NCBI RefSeq assembly: GCF_003431975.1 | Contig: NZ_CP027116.1 | Span: forward strand, 2,294,001 to 2,358,000 | Source of the DNA: Bacillus pumilus | GTDB taxonomy: Bacteria > Bacillota > Bacilli > Bacillales > Bacillaceae | Direction of reading: 5' to 3' | DNA length: 64,000 nucleotides | In this document: in pieces, positions 8,778 to 19,177 of the stretch | Numbering within the stretch: the stretch's first letter is position 1 | How the letters are laid out: each line of letters opens with the position of its first letter | Position numbers and translations under genes: made by a program | The notes under the pieces: model-generated | The model's input: only the letters and a program-made list of their open reading frames with translations | What the model was told of the DNA's origin: nothing | Databases searched by the model: none

Positions 8778-9498
8778 AACGTCCTGTTTTCGTAATTTCA
8801 ACCGTTGAGAAGTCAAACTTATCATAGCGATGATGACTGAATGAGTATTCAAACGGCCGCCCTGTGTTTAAATAAGCCACCTGCTCGACTTCAAGCACAG
8901 GATCTGTTGGGTCACAGCCTAAATACTGCTGATCGAGATGATCTGATTTAGCCGCTCTAATTTTCTTATGCGCTCCTGCTACTTTTAAATTTAGTTCTTT
9001 TGATATGTAGCCATAGATTGATCCCAATAGTACCTCTTCATCTATCCCCTTAATCACATTGACAGGCATAAACGTTTTTTCTAATACATATGGCTCCTCG
9101 TCCACAAGACGGAGCCGGATAATGTCATAAACGGGTGTGGTAGAGTCAATGGATAGGTGGGCTGCCACCTCTTCGCTTGGAAAATGGACATCAAAGTGAA
9201 TGATTTGGGTCGTGACGTTTTTATCCGCCATGACTTTTGTAAACCCTTTATTCTCATGGCCTGACACATTAATTGCCCCTTGGTTGAGCGCTGCCTTCAC
9301 AATAAATGTACCGTGGCCCCTTTTTCTAAAAAGCAGACCTTCTGCAACGAGAAGATCAAGCGCACGCTTCATCGTCATTCGGCTGCATTGAAATTCAGCG
9401 GCAAGCGAGTTCTCATCTGGAATGGGTTGATCTTCTGGATAATATGCTGTTCCTATTCGTTTTCTGATTTCTTCTGAAATGAGTTCGTACTTTTTCAT
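8776..9498 (-). CDS. gmuR: GntR/HutC-family repressor of the beta-glycoside operon (GmuR-like)
   Basis: The protein has an N-terminal winged helix (CSRMTMKRALDLLVAEGLLFRKRGHGTFI) and a C-terminal UTRA ligand domain, as in the HutC subfamily. GmuR of B. subtilis has the same architecture, length (about 237) and place as fifth gene after gmuBACD. I prefer ATG 9498 (240 residues, preceded by GGTGGTGTGAG); an in-frame ATG at 9528 with GAGAGGAAG adds ten residues and cannot be excluded. The ligand is probably a sugar 6-phosphate. A perfect palindrome with the HutC core GTCTAGAC sits on the operon promoter at 13121-13140. The name is by analogy. Confidence 0.75.
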   Translation of the reverse strand: MKKYELISEEIRKRIGTAYYPEDQPIPDENSLAAEFQCSRMTMKRALDLLVAEGLLFRKRGHGTFIVKAALNQGAINVSGHENKGFTKVMADKNVTTQIIHFDVHFPSEEVAAHLSIDSTTPVYDIIRLRLVDEEPYVLEKTFMPVNVIKGIDEEVLLGSIYGYISKELNLKVAGAHKKIRAAKSDHLDQQYLGCDPTDPVLEVEQVAYLNTGRPFEYSFSHHRYDKFDFSTVEITKTGR

Positions 9499-9611
9499 CT
9501 CACACCACCAACTGACTTGTTTTTTCATCGCTTCCTCTCATTCTACACTAAGGCTAGTGAGCTTAAAAGGTACGCGCCATTTTTGTTTCATTCACTTCCC
9601 GTTACATAAGA

Positions 9612-9649
9612 AAGATACTTGCCCTTTTCAAGGAAAGAGCAAGTATCTT
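9612..9649 (-). terminator. Hairpin between gmuD and gmuR
   Basis: AAGATACTTGC and GCAAGTATCTT form an 11-bp stem just after the gmuD stop. On the minus strand it is followed by TTTCTT. It could lower expression of gmuR relative to gmuBACD. Confidence 0.7.
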
Positions 9650-9651
9650 GA

Positions 9652-11058
9652 TTAAAAACCGTTATTCTCTGAAACCGATTGAAACCAATATCCGCTTTTC
9701 TTAATGGTGCGTTTTCCGTCTTCTTGAAGATCAACCGAGACAAATCCATACCGGTTCTTATAGGCATTTGACCATGACCAGTTATCCATAAACGTCCACA
9801 GATGATAGCCTTTCACATTGCTTCCTTCTTGAATGGCTTGATGCACCCATTTGAGATGCTCGGAAATAAAATCAATGCGGTAATCGTCATGAATCATGCC
9901 TTCTTCATCCTTAAACCGCTCTTCTCCTTCCACTCCCATTCCATTTTCAGAAATAAAGCATTCAATATTATCATAGTCTGTTTGGACTTTTTTCAATATA
10001 TCATAAATGCCTTTCTCATAGATTTCCCAGCCTCGATACACATTCATTTTTCTTCCGGGCATGTCAAACGAATCAAAATAATGATTTGGCATAAATGGTG
10101 CATTTGGATGCGGAATATGCTCTTTCGCTTTCACTCTTCTTGGCTGATAATAGTTGATGCCAAGAAGGTCAACAGTATTCTCTTGAATGAGCTCAAGGTC
10201 TCCTTCTTCGATATTCGGCATATAGCCTTCTTTCTTTAGGACCTCCACTAGTTTTTCCGGGAAATGCCCTTTCACCGCAGGATCTAAGAAAGAACGGTTA
10301 AAGAAAGCATCCGCCATCTCTGCTGCTTCTAAATCGCGTGGATTTTGGCTTCGCGGATACGAAGGGGTTAAGTTTAGGATGATGCCAATCTTTCCGCCTT
10401 GCTGCAACTTTTTATAAGCTGCAATCGCCTTAGCATTCGATAAAAGCTCATGAAAACCGACCTGTACAGCCTTTTGGAAATCGACTTCGTTTGGATAATG
10501 AAAGCTATACATATATCCACCTTCTACAGGAACAATCGGTTCATTATGGGTAAACCATTTTTTCACCCGGTCGCCAAATAATTGGAAGCACAATGTCGCA
10601 TAGCTGACATAATCGTCCACCACCTGTCTATTCACCCAGCCGCCTTTTTCCTGCAGCGCCATAGGCATATCAAAATGGTACAGGTTCACAAACGGCTCGA
10701 TATCATGTGCAATCAGTTCATCAATGACATTATTGTAGAAAGTCACTGCCTCTTCATTAACCGCACCTGTCCCTTCTGGTAAAAGACGTGACCATGAAAT
10801 AGACAACCTGAATGAATTGTGCCCAATTTCTTTCATGAGACGGATATCCTCTTTATATTTTCGGTAAAATTGGGATGTGACATTCGGTCCTACACCATCA
10901 AAAAAACGTGTCGGCTCTTGCTCAAACCAATGATCCCAAATATTTGGTCCCTTTCCGTCTCCAGGGACGCTGCCTTCTGTTTGCGTGGCTGAGGCAGAAG
11001 ATCCCCACCAGAAACCTTCCGGAAATGTATATGATTGTTTGTTAGTTTCCATCGACAT
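9652..11058 (-). CDS. gmuD: GH1 6-phospho-beta-glycosidase (GmuD-like)
   Basis: This GH1 enzyme (468 residues) would cleave phosphorylated disaccharides delivered by the PTS to glucose 6-phosphate or mannose 6-phosphate plus free sugar. It begins with the GH1 signature FPEGFWWGSSASATQTEG. The acid/base glutamate is in WFTHNEP and the nucleophile in CFISENGMG. The sequence closely follows what I recall of B. subtilis GmuD. Start 11058 has AAGGAG at 9 bases and overlaps the end of gmuC by 17 bases. Whether the substrate is a cello- or manno-oligosaccharide cannot be told from the sequence. Confidence 0.85.
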   Translation of the reverse strand: MSMETNKQSYTFPEGFWWGSSASATQTEGSVPGDGKGPNIWDHWFEQEPTRFFDGVGPNVTSQFYRKYKEDIRLMKEIGHNSFRLSISWSRLLPEGTGAVNEEAVTFYNNVIDELIAHDIEPFVNLYHFDMPMALQEKGGWVNRQVVDDYVSYATLCFQLFGDRVKKWFTHNEPIVPVEGGYMYSFHYPNEVDFQKAVQVGFHELLSNAKAIAAYKKLQQGGKIGIILNLTPSYPRSQNPRDLEAAEMADAFFNRSFLDPAVKGHFPEKLVEVLKKEGYMPNIEEGDLELIQENTVDLLGINYYQPRRVKAKEHIPHPNAPFMPNHYFDSFDMPGRKMNVYRGWEIYEKGIYDILKKVQTDYDNIECFISENGMGVEGEERFKDEEGMIHDDYRIDFISEHLKWVHQAIQEGSNVKGYHLWTFMDNWSWSNAYKNRYGFVSVDLQEDGKRTIKKSGYWFQSVSENNGF

Positions 11059-12388
11059 GTATTGAGTCTCCTTCGCCCTTGATGTTTGTTTTCTTCGTTT
11101 TTTCCGTTGTCGTTATTTGTTCATTTTTCACATTCATACGGTCAATAAATTTTAGGAACGGGAACCAAATGACAAACACAATCATTAGATTAAATAATTG
11201 AAGCAGACCGCCCGCTAGTGAATTAGTTGCCATTATTCCACTAATAAAAATCGGTACCGTCCATGGAATATTTACCCCTGTCGGCGGCGGTACAATGCCT
11301 GCTGCCATCGCAAAATAAGAAATACATGTAATGACCATTGGCGCCAATATCCACGGAATGAGAATAAGTGGGTTCATGACAATCGGTAAACCGAAAATAA
11401 TCGGTTCATTGACGTTAAATAATCCTGGTCCCAAGCCGAGCTTTGCTACTTGTTTCAATTGCTTACTTTTTAAGAAAATTAAAATCGTAAACACAACAGC
11501 CAGCGTCATACCGGTTCCGCCCATGCCAACCGTATAGATTTCGATAAACTGCTTGCTGATGATATTCGGAACCTCACCTGTTTTTGTATAGCTCTCTAGG
11601 TTTTGAAGGGACAAGGTATTCCAAATCGGGTCCATGACAGAGTTGATAATAATTTGGCCATGGAGCCCAAAAAACCATAGAATTTGTATAAAGAAAATAG
11701 CGATCAAGGTCGGAATGATACCGCTTCCAAGACCAACAAGAGGCGCCTGAATCGCATTGTAAATCAGGTCATGCATGTTTGTATTGAAGCCTTGTGTAAT
11801 GATGATATTGATGAGTAAAAAGGTTGTGAGTGTCAAAGTAGCCGGGATGAGTGCAGCAAAAGACTTTGAAACAGCTGGCGGAACCCCCTGCGGCATATTG
11901 ATGACAAATTTCTTTTGGACAAAATAGCGATAAATTTCAGCAGACAAAAAGCCTGTGATCATTCCAAGGAACATTCCCTTCGCGCCTAAACGATCGACTG
12001 GAATCACGCCTGCAATGGATGCACCGCCCTCTTGTTCTAGTAAAAATGGCGTGAGAAGCAGGAAAGAGGCTAAAGCAATGATTCCGCCAAACACCGCTTC
12101 CACATCATAGCTTTTCGATAAATAGTAGCCAATCCCAAATACAACAAACACACTCATAATGCTGATCGTCGCACTCGGTGCGATATTCAGTGCAGACTGA
12201 ACGCCTTCCAGTGCTGTTTGACTCATGATCTTATCTAAAAATGGCAAATTCATAAGCACAACCATAATGGAACCAAAGATGGTAAGCGGGAACGCAAGCA
12301 TAAAAGCATCCCGTAATACGCCTAGATAGCGGTTGTTGTTCAATCTCCCAGCAATCGGAACCAAAATGGCACTTATTTTATCAAACAT
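11042..12388 (-). CDS. gmuC: PTS lactose/cellobiose-family EIIC permease (GmuC-like)
   Basis: The start at 12388 follows GGGGGGAAACC and gives 448 residues beginning MFDKISAILVPIAGRL; an upstream extension to 12457 is not family-like. The protein is very hydrophobic with about ten membrane segments. The loop NVNEPIIFGLPIVMNP is the EIIC family substrate-binding signature. It transports a beta-linked oligosaccharide with phosphorylation by its EIIA and EIIB partners, encoded just upstream. LicC and CelB are the other close families, but operon order favours GmuC. Confidence 0.85.
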   Translation of the reverse strand: MFDKISAILVPIAGRLNNNRYLGVLRDAFMLAFPLTIFGSIMVVLMNLPFLDKIMSQTALEGVQSALNIAPSATISIMSVFVVFGIGYYLSKSYDVEAVFGGIIALASFLLLTPFLLEQEGGASIAGVIPVDRLGAKGMFLGMITGFLSAEIYRYFVQKKFVINMPQGVPPAVSKSFAALIPATLTLTTFLLINIIITQGFNTNMHDLIYNAIQAPLVGLGSGIIPTLIAIFFIQILWFFGLHGQIIINSVMDPIWNTLSLQNLESYTKTGEVPNIISKQFIEIYTVGMGGTGMTLAVVFTILIFLKSKQLKQVAKLGLGPGLFNVNEPIIFGLPIVMNPLILIPWILAPMVITCISYFAMAAGIVPPPTGVNIPWTVPIFISGIMATNSLAGGLLQLFNLMIVFVIWFPFLKFIDRMNVKNEQITTTEKTKKTNIKGEGDSIHVDGN

Positions 12389-12413
12389 TGGTTTCCCCCC
12401 TTGTTTACACCCT

Positions 12414-12746
12414 TTATTGTTTAATTGATTGGAAAATCGGCAAGAGCTCTCCCACAAGCTCCTTGATGGTGATAGTCGACATTAAATGATCTTCGGCGTG
12501 CATGAGCAACAAGGAGAAGGCTGTTTTTTCCCCGCCTGCCTCTTGCTGCACGAGTTGAAAATGGATGTTATGTGCATGACGTAAATCTTCTTCTGCTTCT
12601 GTCATGAGACCATATGCATCTTCTTCTTGGCCTTGTCGAAATTGTTTAAGAGATTGAAGCAATTTGCTGCGTGCATTTCCACTGTGCAAGATTAATTGAA
12701 AACTAACTTGTTCCTCCGTGAGCCCTTTGAGTGTTTTCTTTTCCAT
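12414..12746 (-). CDS. gmuA: PTS lactose/cellobiose-family EIIA (GmuA-like)
   Basis: This cytoplasmic 110-residue helical protein carries the phosphoryl group from HPr to EIIB. The phospho-acceptor is H83 in LLMHAEDHLM, the standard motif of this EIIA class. Length equals that recalled for B. subtilis GmuA. It lies 3 bases after gmuB and 25 bases before gmuC. Confidence 0.9.
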   Translation of the reverse strand: MEKKTLKGLTEEQVSFQLILHSGNARSKLLQSLKQFRQGQEEDAYGLMTEAEEDLRHAHNIHFQLVQQEAGGEKTAFSLLLMHAEDHLMSTITIKELVGELLPIFQSIKQ

Positions 12747-12749
12747 TCT

Positions 12750-13061
12750 TTACGACTCCTCCATTAATGAAACAGCTTGTTCATATGCTTTTTGTCCATC
12801 GGCAAGCCCATACGCCTGCATATCAATGACCTCTACTGCAATCCCATATTTTTTTGCTTCTTTTTGAAGATCCCCTTTTAAAAAACTCATTTGCGGTCCA
12901 ATTAACACGACATCTGCATTCGCCATTTCTTTTCTCGCTTGATCTTGCCCAACTGCCCAAATTTCTGCCTCGTCCCCTATTGAGTCGGCATGAGCTTTCA
13001 TCTTTGTAACTAGTAAACTCGTGGACATTCCTGAACTGCATGCTAATAAAATACGTTTCAT
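12750..13061 (-). CDS. gmuB: PTS lactose/cellobiose-family EIIB (GmuB-like)
   Basis: Start 13061 (GGGGTGAGAG site) gives 103 residues starting MKRILLACSSGMSTS. C8 in this P-loop-like segment is the phospho-cysteine of EIIB-Lac/Cel proteins. A longer frame to 13136 would run through the promoter and is rejected. It is the first gene of the gmuB-A-C-D-R operon. The kinase, isomerase and mannanase genes (gmuE, gmuF, gmuG) that follow gmuR in B. subtilis are absent here. Confidence 0.88.
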   Translation of the reverse strand: MKRILLACSSGMSTSLLVTKMKAHADSIGDEAEIWAVGQDQARKEMANADVVLIGPQMSFLKGDLQKEAKKYGIAVEVIDMQAYGLADGQKAYEQAVSLMEES

Positions 13062-13082
13062 TTCTCTCACCCCATTGTTGTA

Positions 13083-13098
13083 ATAAAAGCGCTTCCAT
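13083..13098 (-). promoter_or_regulatory. Candidate cre site (CcpA) of the gmu-like operon
   Basis: Minus-strand ATGGAAGCGCTTTTAT matches the cre pattern TGNAANCGNWNNCA with one mismatch. It lies just downstream of the -10 box, so CcpA would block transcription early. Confidence 0.6.
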
Positions 13099-13103
13099 TT
13101 AAT

Positions 13104-13131
13104 ATTATATATTTTTATTTTTAAATGTCTA
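13104..13131 (-). promoter_or_regulatory. Candidate sigma-A promoter of the gmu-like operon
   Basis: TAGACA and TATAAT are 16 bases apart on the minus strand, about 42 bases upstream of the gmuB start. The -35 box lies inside the palindromic operator. Confidence 0.6.
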
Positions 13132-13140
13132 GACATTTAA
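13121..13140. promoter_or_regulatory. Palindromic GntR/HutC-type operator
   Basis: TTAAATGTCTAGACATTTAA is a perfect 20-base palindrome. Its core GTCTAGAC fits the HutC-subfamily half-site rule GTMTAKAC. It covers the -35 region, so the linked GmuR-like protein is the likely ligand-released repressor. Confidence 0.65.
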
Positions 13141-13165
13141 ATTTATTTGTCTGTATTTTATATAA

Positions 13166-13197
13166 AAAAAGAGCGTATGTGTGTGTACGCTCTTTTT
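13166..13197 (-). terminator. Terminator of glcU-gdh
   Basis: AAAAAGAGCGTA and TACGCTCTTTTT enclose an 8-base GT-rich loop right after the gdh stop. Confidence 0.8.
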
Positions 13198-13205
13198 CAT
13201 TCTTC

Positions 13206-14853
<1,648 letters not shown>

Positions 14854-14927
14854 TTCGATCCCTACTTTCTTTTCTTTTTTACATAGCATCCCTCTTTTTC
14901 GCATTTTTAGCCGAAAATATTCAACAC

Positions 14928-14955
14928 AAAAAAACCTTACCAATTGGTAAGGTTT
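14928..14955 (-). terminator. Terminator of gndA
   Basis: AAACCTTACC and GGTAAGGTTT form a palindromic stem followed on the minus strand by a long T-run, 16 bases after the gndA stop. Confidence 0.8.
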
Positions 14956-14970
14956 GTCTAAATTCTATTT

Positions 14971-16380
14971 TTATTTCATCCATTCCGTATGGAAGACGCC
15001 TTCTTTATCTGTGCGCTCATACGTATGTGCACCGAAATAGTCACGTTGTGCTTGAATTAAGTTCGCAGGCAGGACAGCTGTGCGATAGCTATCAAAATAA
15101 GCAAGTGCACTTGAGAATGAAGGAACAGGAACTCCTTGTTCCACAGCAAGTGAAATGACTTTACGAAGTGATGATTGATAGCTTTGAGCAATATCCTTAA
15201 AGTAAGGATCAAGCAGTAGGTTTTTCAGCTCAGGGTTACGGTCATATGCTTCTTTAATTTGTTGTAAGAAGGCTGCACGAATAATACATCCTCCGCGGAA
15301 GATCATTGCAATTTCACCGTATTTTAAGTCCCAGTTATATTCATCAGATGCTGCTTTCATTTGTGCAAAACCTTGTGCATAAGAGCAGATTTTACTCATG
15401 AATAAAGCTTTTCTAACAGCTTCAATCAACTCTTGTTTATTCTCTGCTGATTGCGCTGGCTCAGGACCTTCGATTAATTGGCTTGCTTCCACACGCTCAT
15501 CTTTCATAGCTGAAATATAACGCGCAAAAACAGACTCCGTAATGATTGGAAGCGGAACCCCTAGATCAAGAGAACTTTGGCTCGTCCATTTTCCAGTTCC
15601 TTTTTGTCCAGCTTTATCTAAAATGACATCCACAAGCGGCTTGTTTGTTTCTTCATCCACTTTTGTGAAAATATCTGCTGTAATTTCAATGAGGTAGCTG
15701 TCAAGTTCGCCTTTATTCCACTCTGAGAATACTTCATGAAGCTCCTCTGCTGATAATCCAGCTACATGCTTCAAGATAAAATATGATTCAGAGATCAGTT
15801 GCATGTCTCCGTACTCGATGCCGTTATGGACCATTTTGACATAGTGTCCTGCTCCATCTGGGCCGATATACGTTGTACAAGGCTCGCCATCTACTTTCGC
15901 AGAGATTGCTTCTAAAATTGGTTTCACTAGCTCATGCGCTTCTTTTTGACCGCCTGGCATGATAGATGGCCCTTTTAATGCGCCTTCTTCACCGCCAGAA
16001 ACACCTGTACCAATGAAGTGAATACCACTTTCCGCAAGCTCTTGGTTACGTCTTTGCGTATCCTTGTAATATGTATTTCCGCCATCAATTAAGATGTCAC
16101 CTTTCTCTAGGTGAGGAAGTAATGATTGAATGGTTGCATCCGTTGCTGCACCAGCTTTGACCATTAAAAGAATTTTACGCGGTGTTTCAAGCGACTGAAC
16201 AAATTCTTCAATGCTGTATGTGCCTACAACGTTTTTCCCTTTTGATTCTTCGAGAAACTCTTCTGTTTTGCTGCTAGATCTGTTATAAACGGACACGGAG
16301 AAACCGCGGCTTTCAATATTAAGGGCAAGGTTTTTCCCCATAACGGCTAGTCCAACCACACCGATTTGTTGTTTTGACAT
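14971..16380 (-). CDS. gndA: 6-phosphogluconate dehydrogenase, decarboxylating
   Basis: GndA converts 6-phosphogluconate to ribulose 5-phosphate with NADP+, the third step of the oxidative pentose phosphate pathway. The 469-residue protein begins with the nucleotide-binding [16 protein letters not shown] and has the substrate motif [11 protein letters not shown] and the catalytic [15 protein letters not shown] region. It matches B. subtilis YqjI/GndA in length and neighbourhood (polY1 behind it). The neighbouring glcU-gdh pair produces gluconate precursors and zwf lies 6 kb away, so glucose-oxidising steps cluster here. Confidence 0.94.
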   Translation of the reverse strand: MSKQQIGVVGLAVMGKNLALNIESRGFSVSVYNRSSSKTEEFLEESKGKNVVGTYSIEEFVQSLETPRKILLMVKAGAATDATIQSLLPHLEKGDILIDGGNTYYKDTQRRNQELAESGIHFIGTGVSGGEEGALKGPSIMPGGQKEAHELVKPILEAISAKVDGEPCTTYIGPDGAGHYVKMVHNGIEYGDMQLISESYFILKHVAGLSAEELHEVFSEWNKGELDSYLIEITADIFTKVDEETNKPLVDVILDKAGQKGTGKWTSQSSLDLGVPLPIITESVFARYISAMKDERVEASQLIEGPEPAQSAENKQELIEAVRKALFMSKICSYAQGFAQMKAASDEYNWDLKYGEIAMIFRGGCIIRAAFLQQIKEAYDRNPELKNLLLDPYFKDIAQSYQSSLRKVISLAVEQGVPVPSFSSALAYFDSYRTAVLPANLIQAQRDYFGAHTYERTDKEGVFHTEWMK

Positions 16381-16478
16381 AATTCTGACGTCCCTTCTAA
16401 CACACTATATTGATTACTGCTAAAATGATGTACCCTTTGAAATTACCACAACATCACCTCTTTTATCAAGTTTTCAGG

Positions 16479-17735
16479 CTAGTCATTTCCTCTTTCGTCC
16501 TGAAAAAAATCTTTATTAAAACTTGTTCCGCTTGTTTTGCTCTCTTTTTCCTTTATGGTCATCCCTCTTTGAATGAGAGTTTTTCCATATTTTTCTTTCA
16601 ATCCTTCTAAAATGGTTTGAAGAGGTTCTTCTTTTGCATCTTCTGTATAGGAAAATAAATCAAGCTGTTTCACAGCTGCTTTTCGTTCTACAAGATCTGT
16701 CCCCGTCACCCCTAAGAGCCTCACCGGCTGGTCATTCCAATGTTTAAGAAATAACTGCTTTGCTGCCTCAAATATATCTTCTTTTCGATCGGTAGGATTC
16801 GGGAGCATAACGCTGCGTGTGATGTTTTTCCAGCTTGCATAGCGAATCATGATGAGCAAGCGATTCGCCATTACTTCTTTTCTCCTTAATCTTGCACTCA
16901 CAGATTGTGACAATTTATCAATTAACGTCACAAGTTCATCTGAATCGTCAGAATCATGAGGAAGCGTGGACGAATTGCCGACAGATTTAAATTCGTATAT
17001 CCTTTCTGGATCCACGATGCCATCATGGTCACCGTTTGCCTTTTGCTTTAATCTCGGTCCATTGATGCCAAGCAATTCCTTTAGCGTATACTCATTTGCT
17101 TTCGCTACATCTTCAATTGTATGAATGCCAATCGAGTTCAATTTATCTGCTGTTTTTTGTCCAACTCCATGCATGTCACCGGCAGGGAGCGGCCAAAGCA
17201 TTTGCGGAACATCTCGTTTACGTAAAATGGTGATACCCATTGGTTTTTTCCAATTCGATGCCATTTTCGCTAAAAATTTATTCGGTGCAATGCCGATACT
17301 TGAAGGAAGCATGAGCTCCTCTACAAGCCTTGTTTGAATATCATGAGCCGTTTTGACCGCATGCTCAGCATAGGGCGTATCCGTTAAATCAATATATCCC
17401 TCATCAATCGATACAGGTTCGACTAAATCACTATATTCTCTTAGTATCGTAAACATCTCTTGCGAGGAGCTGCGGTACCGGTCAAAGTTAGGTGTGCGGA
17501 CAATTAGCCCCGGACAAAGCCGCTTCGCTTCCCATAATGGCATCGGGGGCTTTACACCTAATGCCCTTGCCTCATAGCTGCACGTCACTACGATCCCTTT
17601 ACGCTCTTTCGCATTTCCGCTAATGGCTAAAGGTTTCCCTCTCAAAGAAGGATCATACGCCATTTCGACCGATGCATAAAAACTATTCATATCAATATGA
17701 AAAATGATTCGACCCTTCCTTTGAGAATCAGCCAT
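16479..17735 (-). CDS. polY1: Y-family DNA polymerase IV (PolY1, YqjH)
   Basis: This translesion polymerase of 418 residues has the Y-family active site: FHIDMNSFYASVE near residue 12 with the first aspartate and steric-gate tyrosine region, and EPVSIDEGYIDLTD near residue 105 with the catalytic D-E pair. The C-terminal part includes the little-finger domain and a beta-clamp-like tail segment QLDLFSY. A strong AGGAGGT site precedes ATG 17735. I see no clear LexA box in the short divergent region shared with mifM. It is commonly annotated dinB or polYA. Confidence 0.92.
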   Translation of the reverse strand: MADSQRKGRIIFHIDMNSFYASVEMAYDPSLRGKPLAISGNAKERKGIVVTCSYEARALGVKPPMPLWEAKRLCPGLIVRTPNFDRYRSSSQEMFTILREYSDLVEPVSIDEGYIDLTDTPYAEHAVKTAHDIQTRLVEELMLPSSIGIAPNKFLAKMASNWKKPMGITILRKRDVPQMLWPLPAGDMHGVGQKTADKLNSIGIHTIEDVAKANEYTLKELLGINGPRLKQKANGDHDGIVDPERIYEFKSVGNSSTLPHDSDDSDELVTLIDKLSQSVSARLRRKEVMANRLLIMIRYASWKNITRSVMLPNPTDRKEDIFEAAKQLFLKHWNDQPVRLLGVTGTDLVERKAAVKQLDLFSYTEDAKEEPLQTILEGLKEKYGKTLIQRGMTIKEKESKTSGTSFNKDFFQDERGND

Positions 17736-17841
17736 TTGTCTACCTCCTATGCTTATTGACTCTTGTTACTTCATGTTTGTTCCAATAGACATTTCATATA
17801 GTGTATAGTACACTGTGAGTAATGAAATGGATGTGATAATC

Positions 17842-18123
17842 ATGATTATTGATACATTCAATGAAGTCTTTTTCCTTGTTGAATTCTTTACGATTATTCT
17901 TCCAGCGCTGACGGCCATCGGCATTGCCTTCTTATTAAAAGACTGCCGTATGAACGAACACCTCGGTGGACATCGTTTGGAAGAGTTGGACGCATCTTTA
18001 TTGAATCGAACAGACTTTCTGTTTATCATATATGATCGCATTACAACTTGGATTAGTAAAGTCATTCGAATGAAACGATCATCAAATGATGATGAAGACC
18101 ATTCGATTCCTCTCTCTAATTAA
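17842..18123 (+). CDS. mifM: MifM, ribosome-stalling sensor of membrane insertion
   Basis: MifM is a leader peptide whose translation arrest senses SpoIIIJ/YidC1 activity and controls yidC2. ATG 17842 behind GGATGTGAT gives 93 residues (about 95 in B. subtilis); a GTG at 17815 would add nine residues. The N-terminal membrane segment (FFLVEFFTIILPALTAIGIAFLL) is conserved. The arrest region keeps R66-ITT-W70-I, K73-V74, R76-M77 and the acidic D83-D-E-D86, corresponding to the elements known to stall B. subtilis ribosomes. Its 3' end pairs with the yidC2 ribosome site. Confidence 0.92.
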   Translation: MIIDTFNEVFFLVEFFTIILPALTAIGIAFLLKDCRMNEHLGGHRLEELDASLLNRTDFLFIIYDRITTWISKVIRMKRSSNDDEDHSIPLSN

Positions 18124-18146
18124 ATTTTTTTATACATGAGGAGGAA
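18107..18146 (+). promoter_or_regulatory. Hairpin sequestering the yidC2 Shine-Dalgarno
   Basis: TTCCTC-T-CTC (18107-18116, inside the last mifM codons) can pair with GAGGAGGAA (18138-18146), the yidC2 ribosome site, leaving one bulged T. The 5' arm begins 3 codons after D86, so a ribosome stalled at the acidic motif would cover it and free the site. This matches the known B. subtilis mechanism. Confidence 0.8.
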
Positions 18147-18151
18147 ACGAA

Positions 18152-18970
18152 TTGAAACGTTTATTGACGATTTGTACGACTTTATGTTTAATGATGATCG
18201 CATCACCTGCATTTGCAGCGAGTGCGCAAACGAATACGAGCTCTGATGGTTTTTTCCATCATTATTTTGTCCAGCCTTTTTCTGAGCTGATCATTTGGCT
18301 TGCGAACTTCTTCCATGATGATTATGGTTTATCGATTATGTTCGTGACTTTGATTGTCCGTCTGCTCATTTTCCCTCTTTTTGCAAATCAATTTAAAAAG
18401 CAAAGAGTCATGCAAGAGAAAATGGCACTGGTGAAACCTCAGATTGACCAAATTCAAAGCAAATTGAAGAAAACGAAAGAACCGGAAAAACAAAAAGAAC
18501 TGCAAATGGAAATGATGAAAGTATATAAAGAAAACAATGTGAACCCGCTGGCAATGGGCTGTCTGCCTATGCTGATTCAAATTCCAATTGTTCTTGGCTT
18601 TTACTCAGCGATCCGCTCAACACCTGAAATCGCAACACATTCGTTCCTATGGTTTAACTTAGGACAAACCGATCTATTGGTGGCGATCTTTGCAGGCGCT
18701 ATGTATTTCTTGCAATTTTATGTCACGCAAAAATTTGCGAAGCAATCAGGCACCCAGACAGAGGCTGCGCTGAAGCAAGCCAAAGTGATGGGCATGATTT
18801 TCCCCATTATGATGCTGTTTCTTTCAATTAATGCACCCGCGGCCCTTCCTTTATACTGGATGACAAGCGGACTATTACTCACGATCCAAACGATTATTTT
18901 AAATGTCATGTACCAAAAATCAAAATCGAAAGCTGAGGCAAACGATCAAGCTAGCCCAGCTGCTGAATAA
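18152..18970 (+). CDS. yidC2: Membrane protein insertase YidC2
   Basis: YidC2 (YqjG) inserts and folds membrane proteins as a backup to SpoIIIJ. The TTG start at 18152 follows GAGGAGGAA and gives 272 residues. An N-terminal signal peptide ends near AFAASA. No lipobox cysteine is seen near the cleavage point. The core YidC/Oxa1 region includes VTLIVRLLIFPLFANQFKKQR, where the arginine in the second segment is the conserved hydrophilic-groove residue, and NPLAMGCLPMLIQIP. Translation is gated by mifM upstream. Confidence 0.93.
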   Translation: MKRLLTICTTLCLMMIASPAFAASAQTNTSSDGFFHHYFVQPFSELIIWLANFFHDDYGLSIMFVTLIVRLLIFPLFANQFKKQRVMQEKMALVKPQIDQIQSKLKKTKEPEKQKELQMEMMKVYKENNVNPLAMGCLPMLIQIPIVLGFYSAIRSTPEIATHSFLWFNLGQTDLLVAIFAGAMYFLQFYVTQKFAKQSGTQTEAALKQAKVMGMIFPIMMLFLSINAPAALPLYWMTSGLLLTIQTIILNVMYQKSKSKAEANDQASPAAE

Positions 18971-18974
18971 AAAT

Positions 18975-19003
18975 AATCCCCTTATCTAATGATAAGGGGA
19001 TTT
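18975..19003. terminator. Terminator hairpin, left copy of a duplicated pair
   Basis: AATCCCCTTATC and GATAAGGGGATT form a 12-bp stem with a TAAT loop just after yidC2. The same 29-30 bases recur at 19178-19207. Confidence 0.8.
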
Positions 19004-19177
19004 AGATTGTTGACAAAGGGCTAAAATGATGTTTATTTTAGCCCTTTGTCTTCTTTTCAGCGTGATAGAAAACCTTTGCAGTCTAGGAAGGACGAGCACC
19101 GGAACGGAGCGAATTAGACATTCGTGAGTACCGGCGCGCAGGACTGACAACGAATGCGAGGGTTTGTCTACACGCTG
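19004..19177 (-). repeat. Structured intergenic repeat, full copy B
   Basis: On the minus strand this reads CAGCGTGTAGACAAACC ... GTCAACAATC and matches copy A (134-309) with roughly a dozen differences. It contains the same long hairpin (19012-19050) and the same terminal CAGCGTG/CACGCTG inverted repeat (here 19171-19177 and 19058-19064). It lies exactly between the two copies of the yidC2 terminator, in the opposite orientation to copy A. Confidence 0.85.

Noticed and set aside
9802..10239. A 145-codon frame antisense to gmuD
   Set aside because: It lies wholly opposite a well-supported GH1 gene and has no family features; it reflects codon composition of the opposite strand.
12389..12457. 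N-terminal extension of the EIIC gene
   Set aside because: The extension overlaps the end of gmuA and lacks conservation, while ATG 12388 has a strong ribosome site and the standard EIIC start.
17736..17841. A LexA box for polY1
   Set aside because: A GAAC-like half site occurs in the divergent region but no CGAAC-N4-GTTCG palindrome is present.
17766..18065. A 99-codon minus-strand frame opposite mifM
   Set aside because: mifM on the plus strand is recognised by its arrest motif and hairpin; the opposite frame is a shadow.
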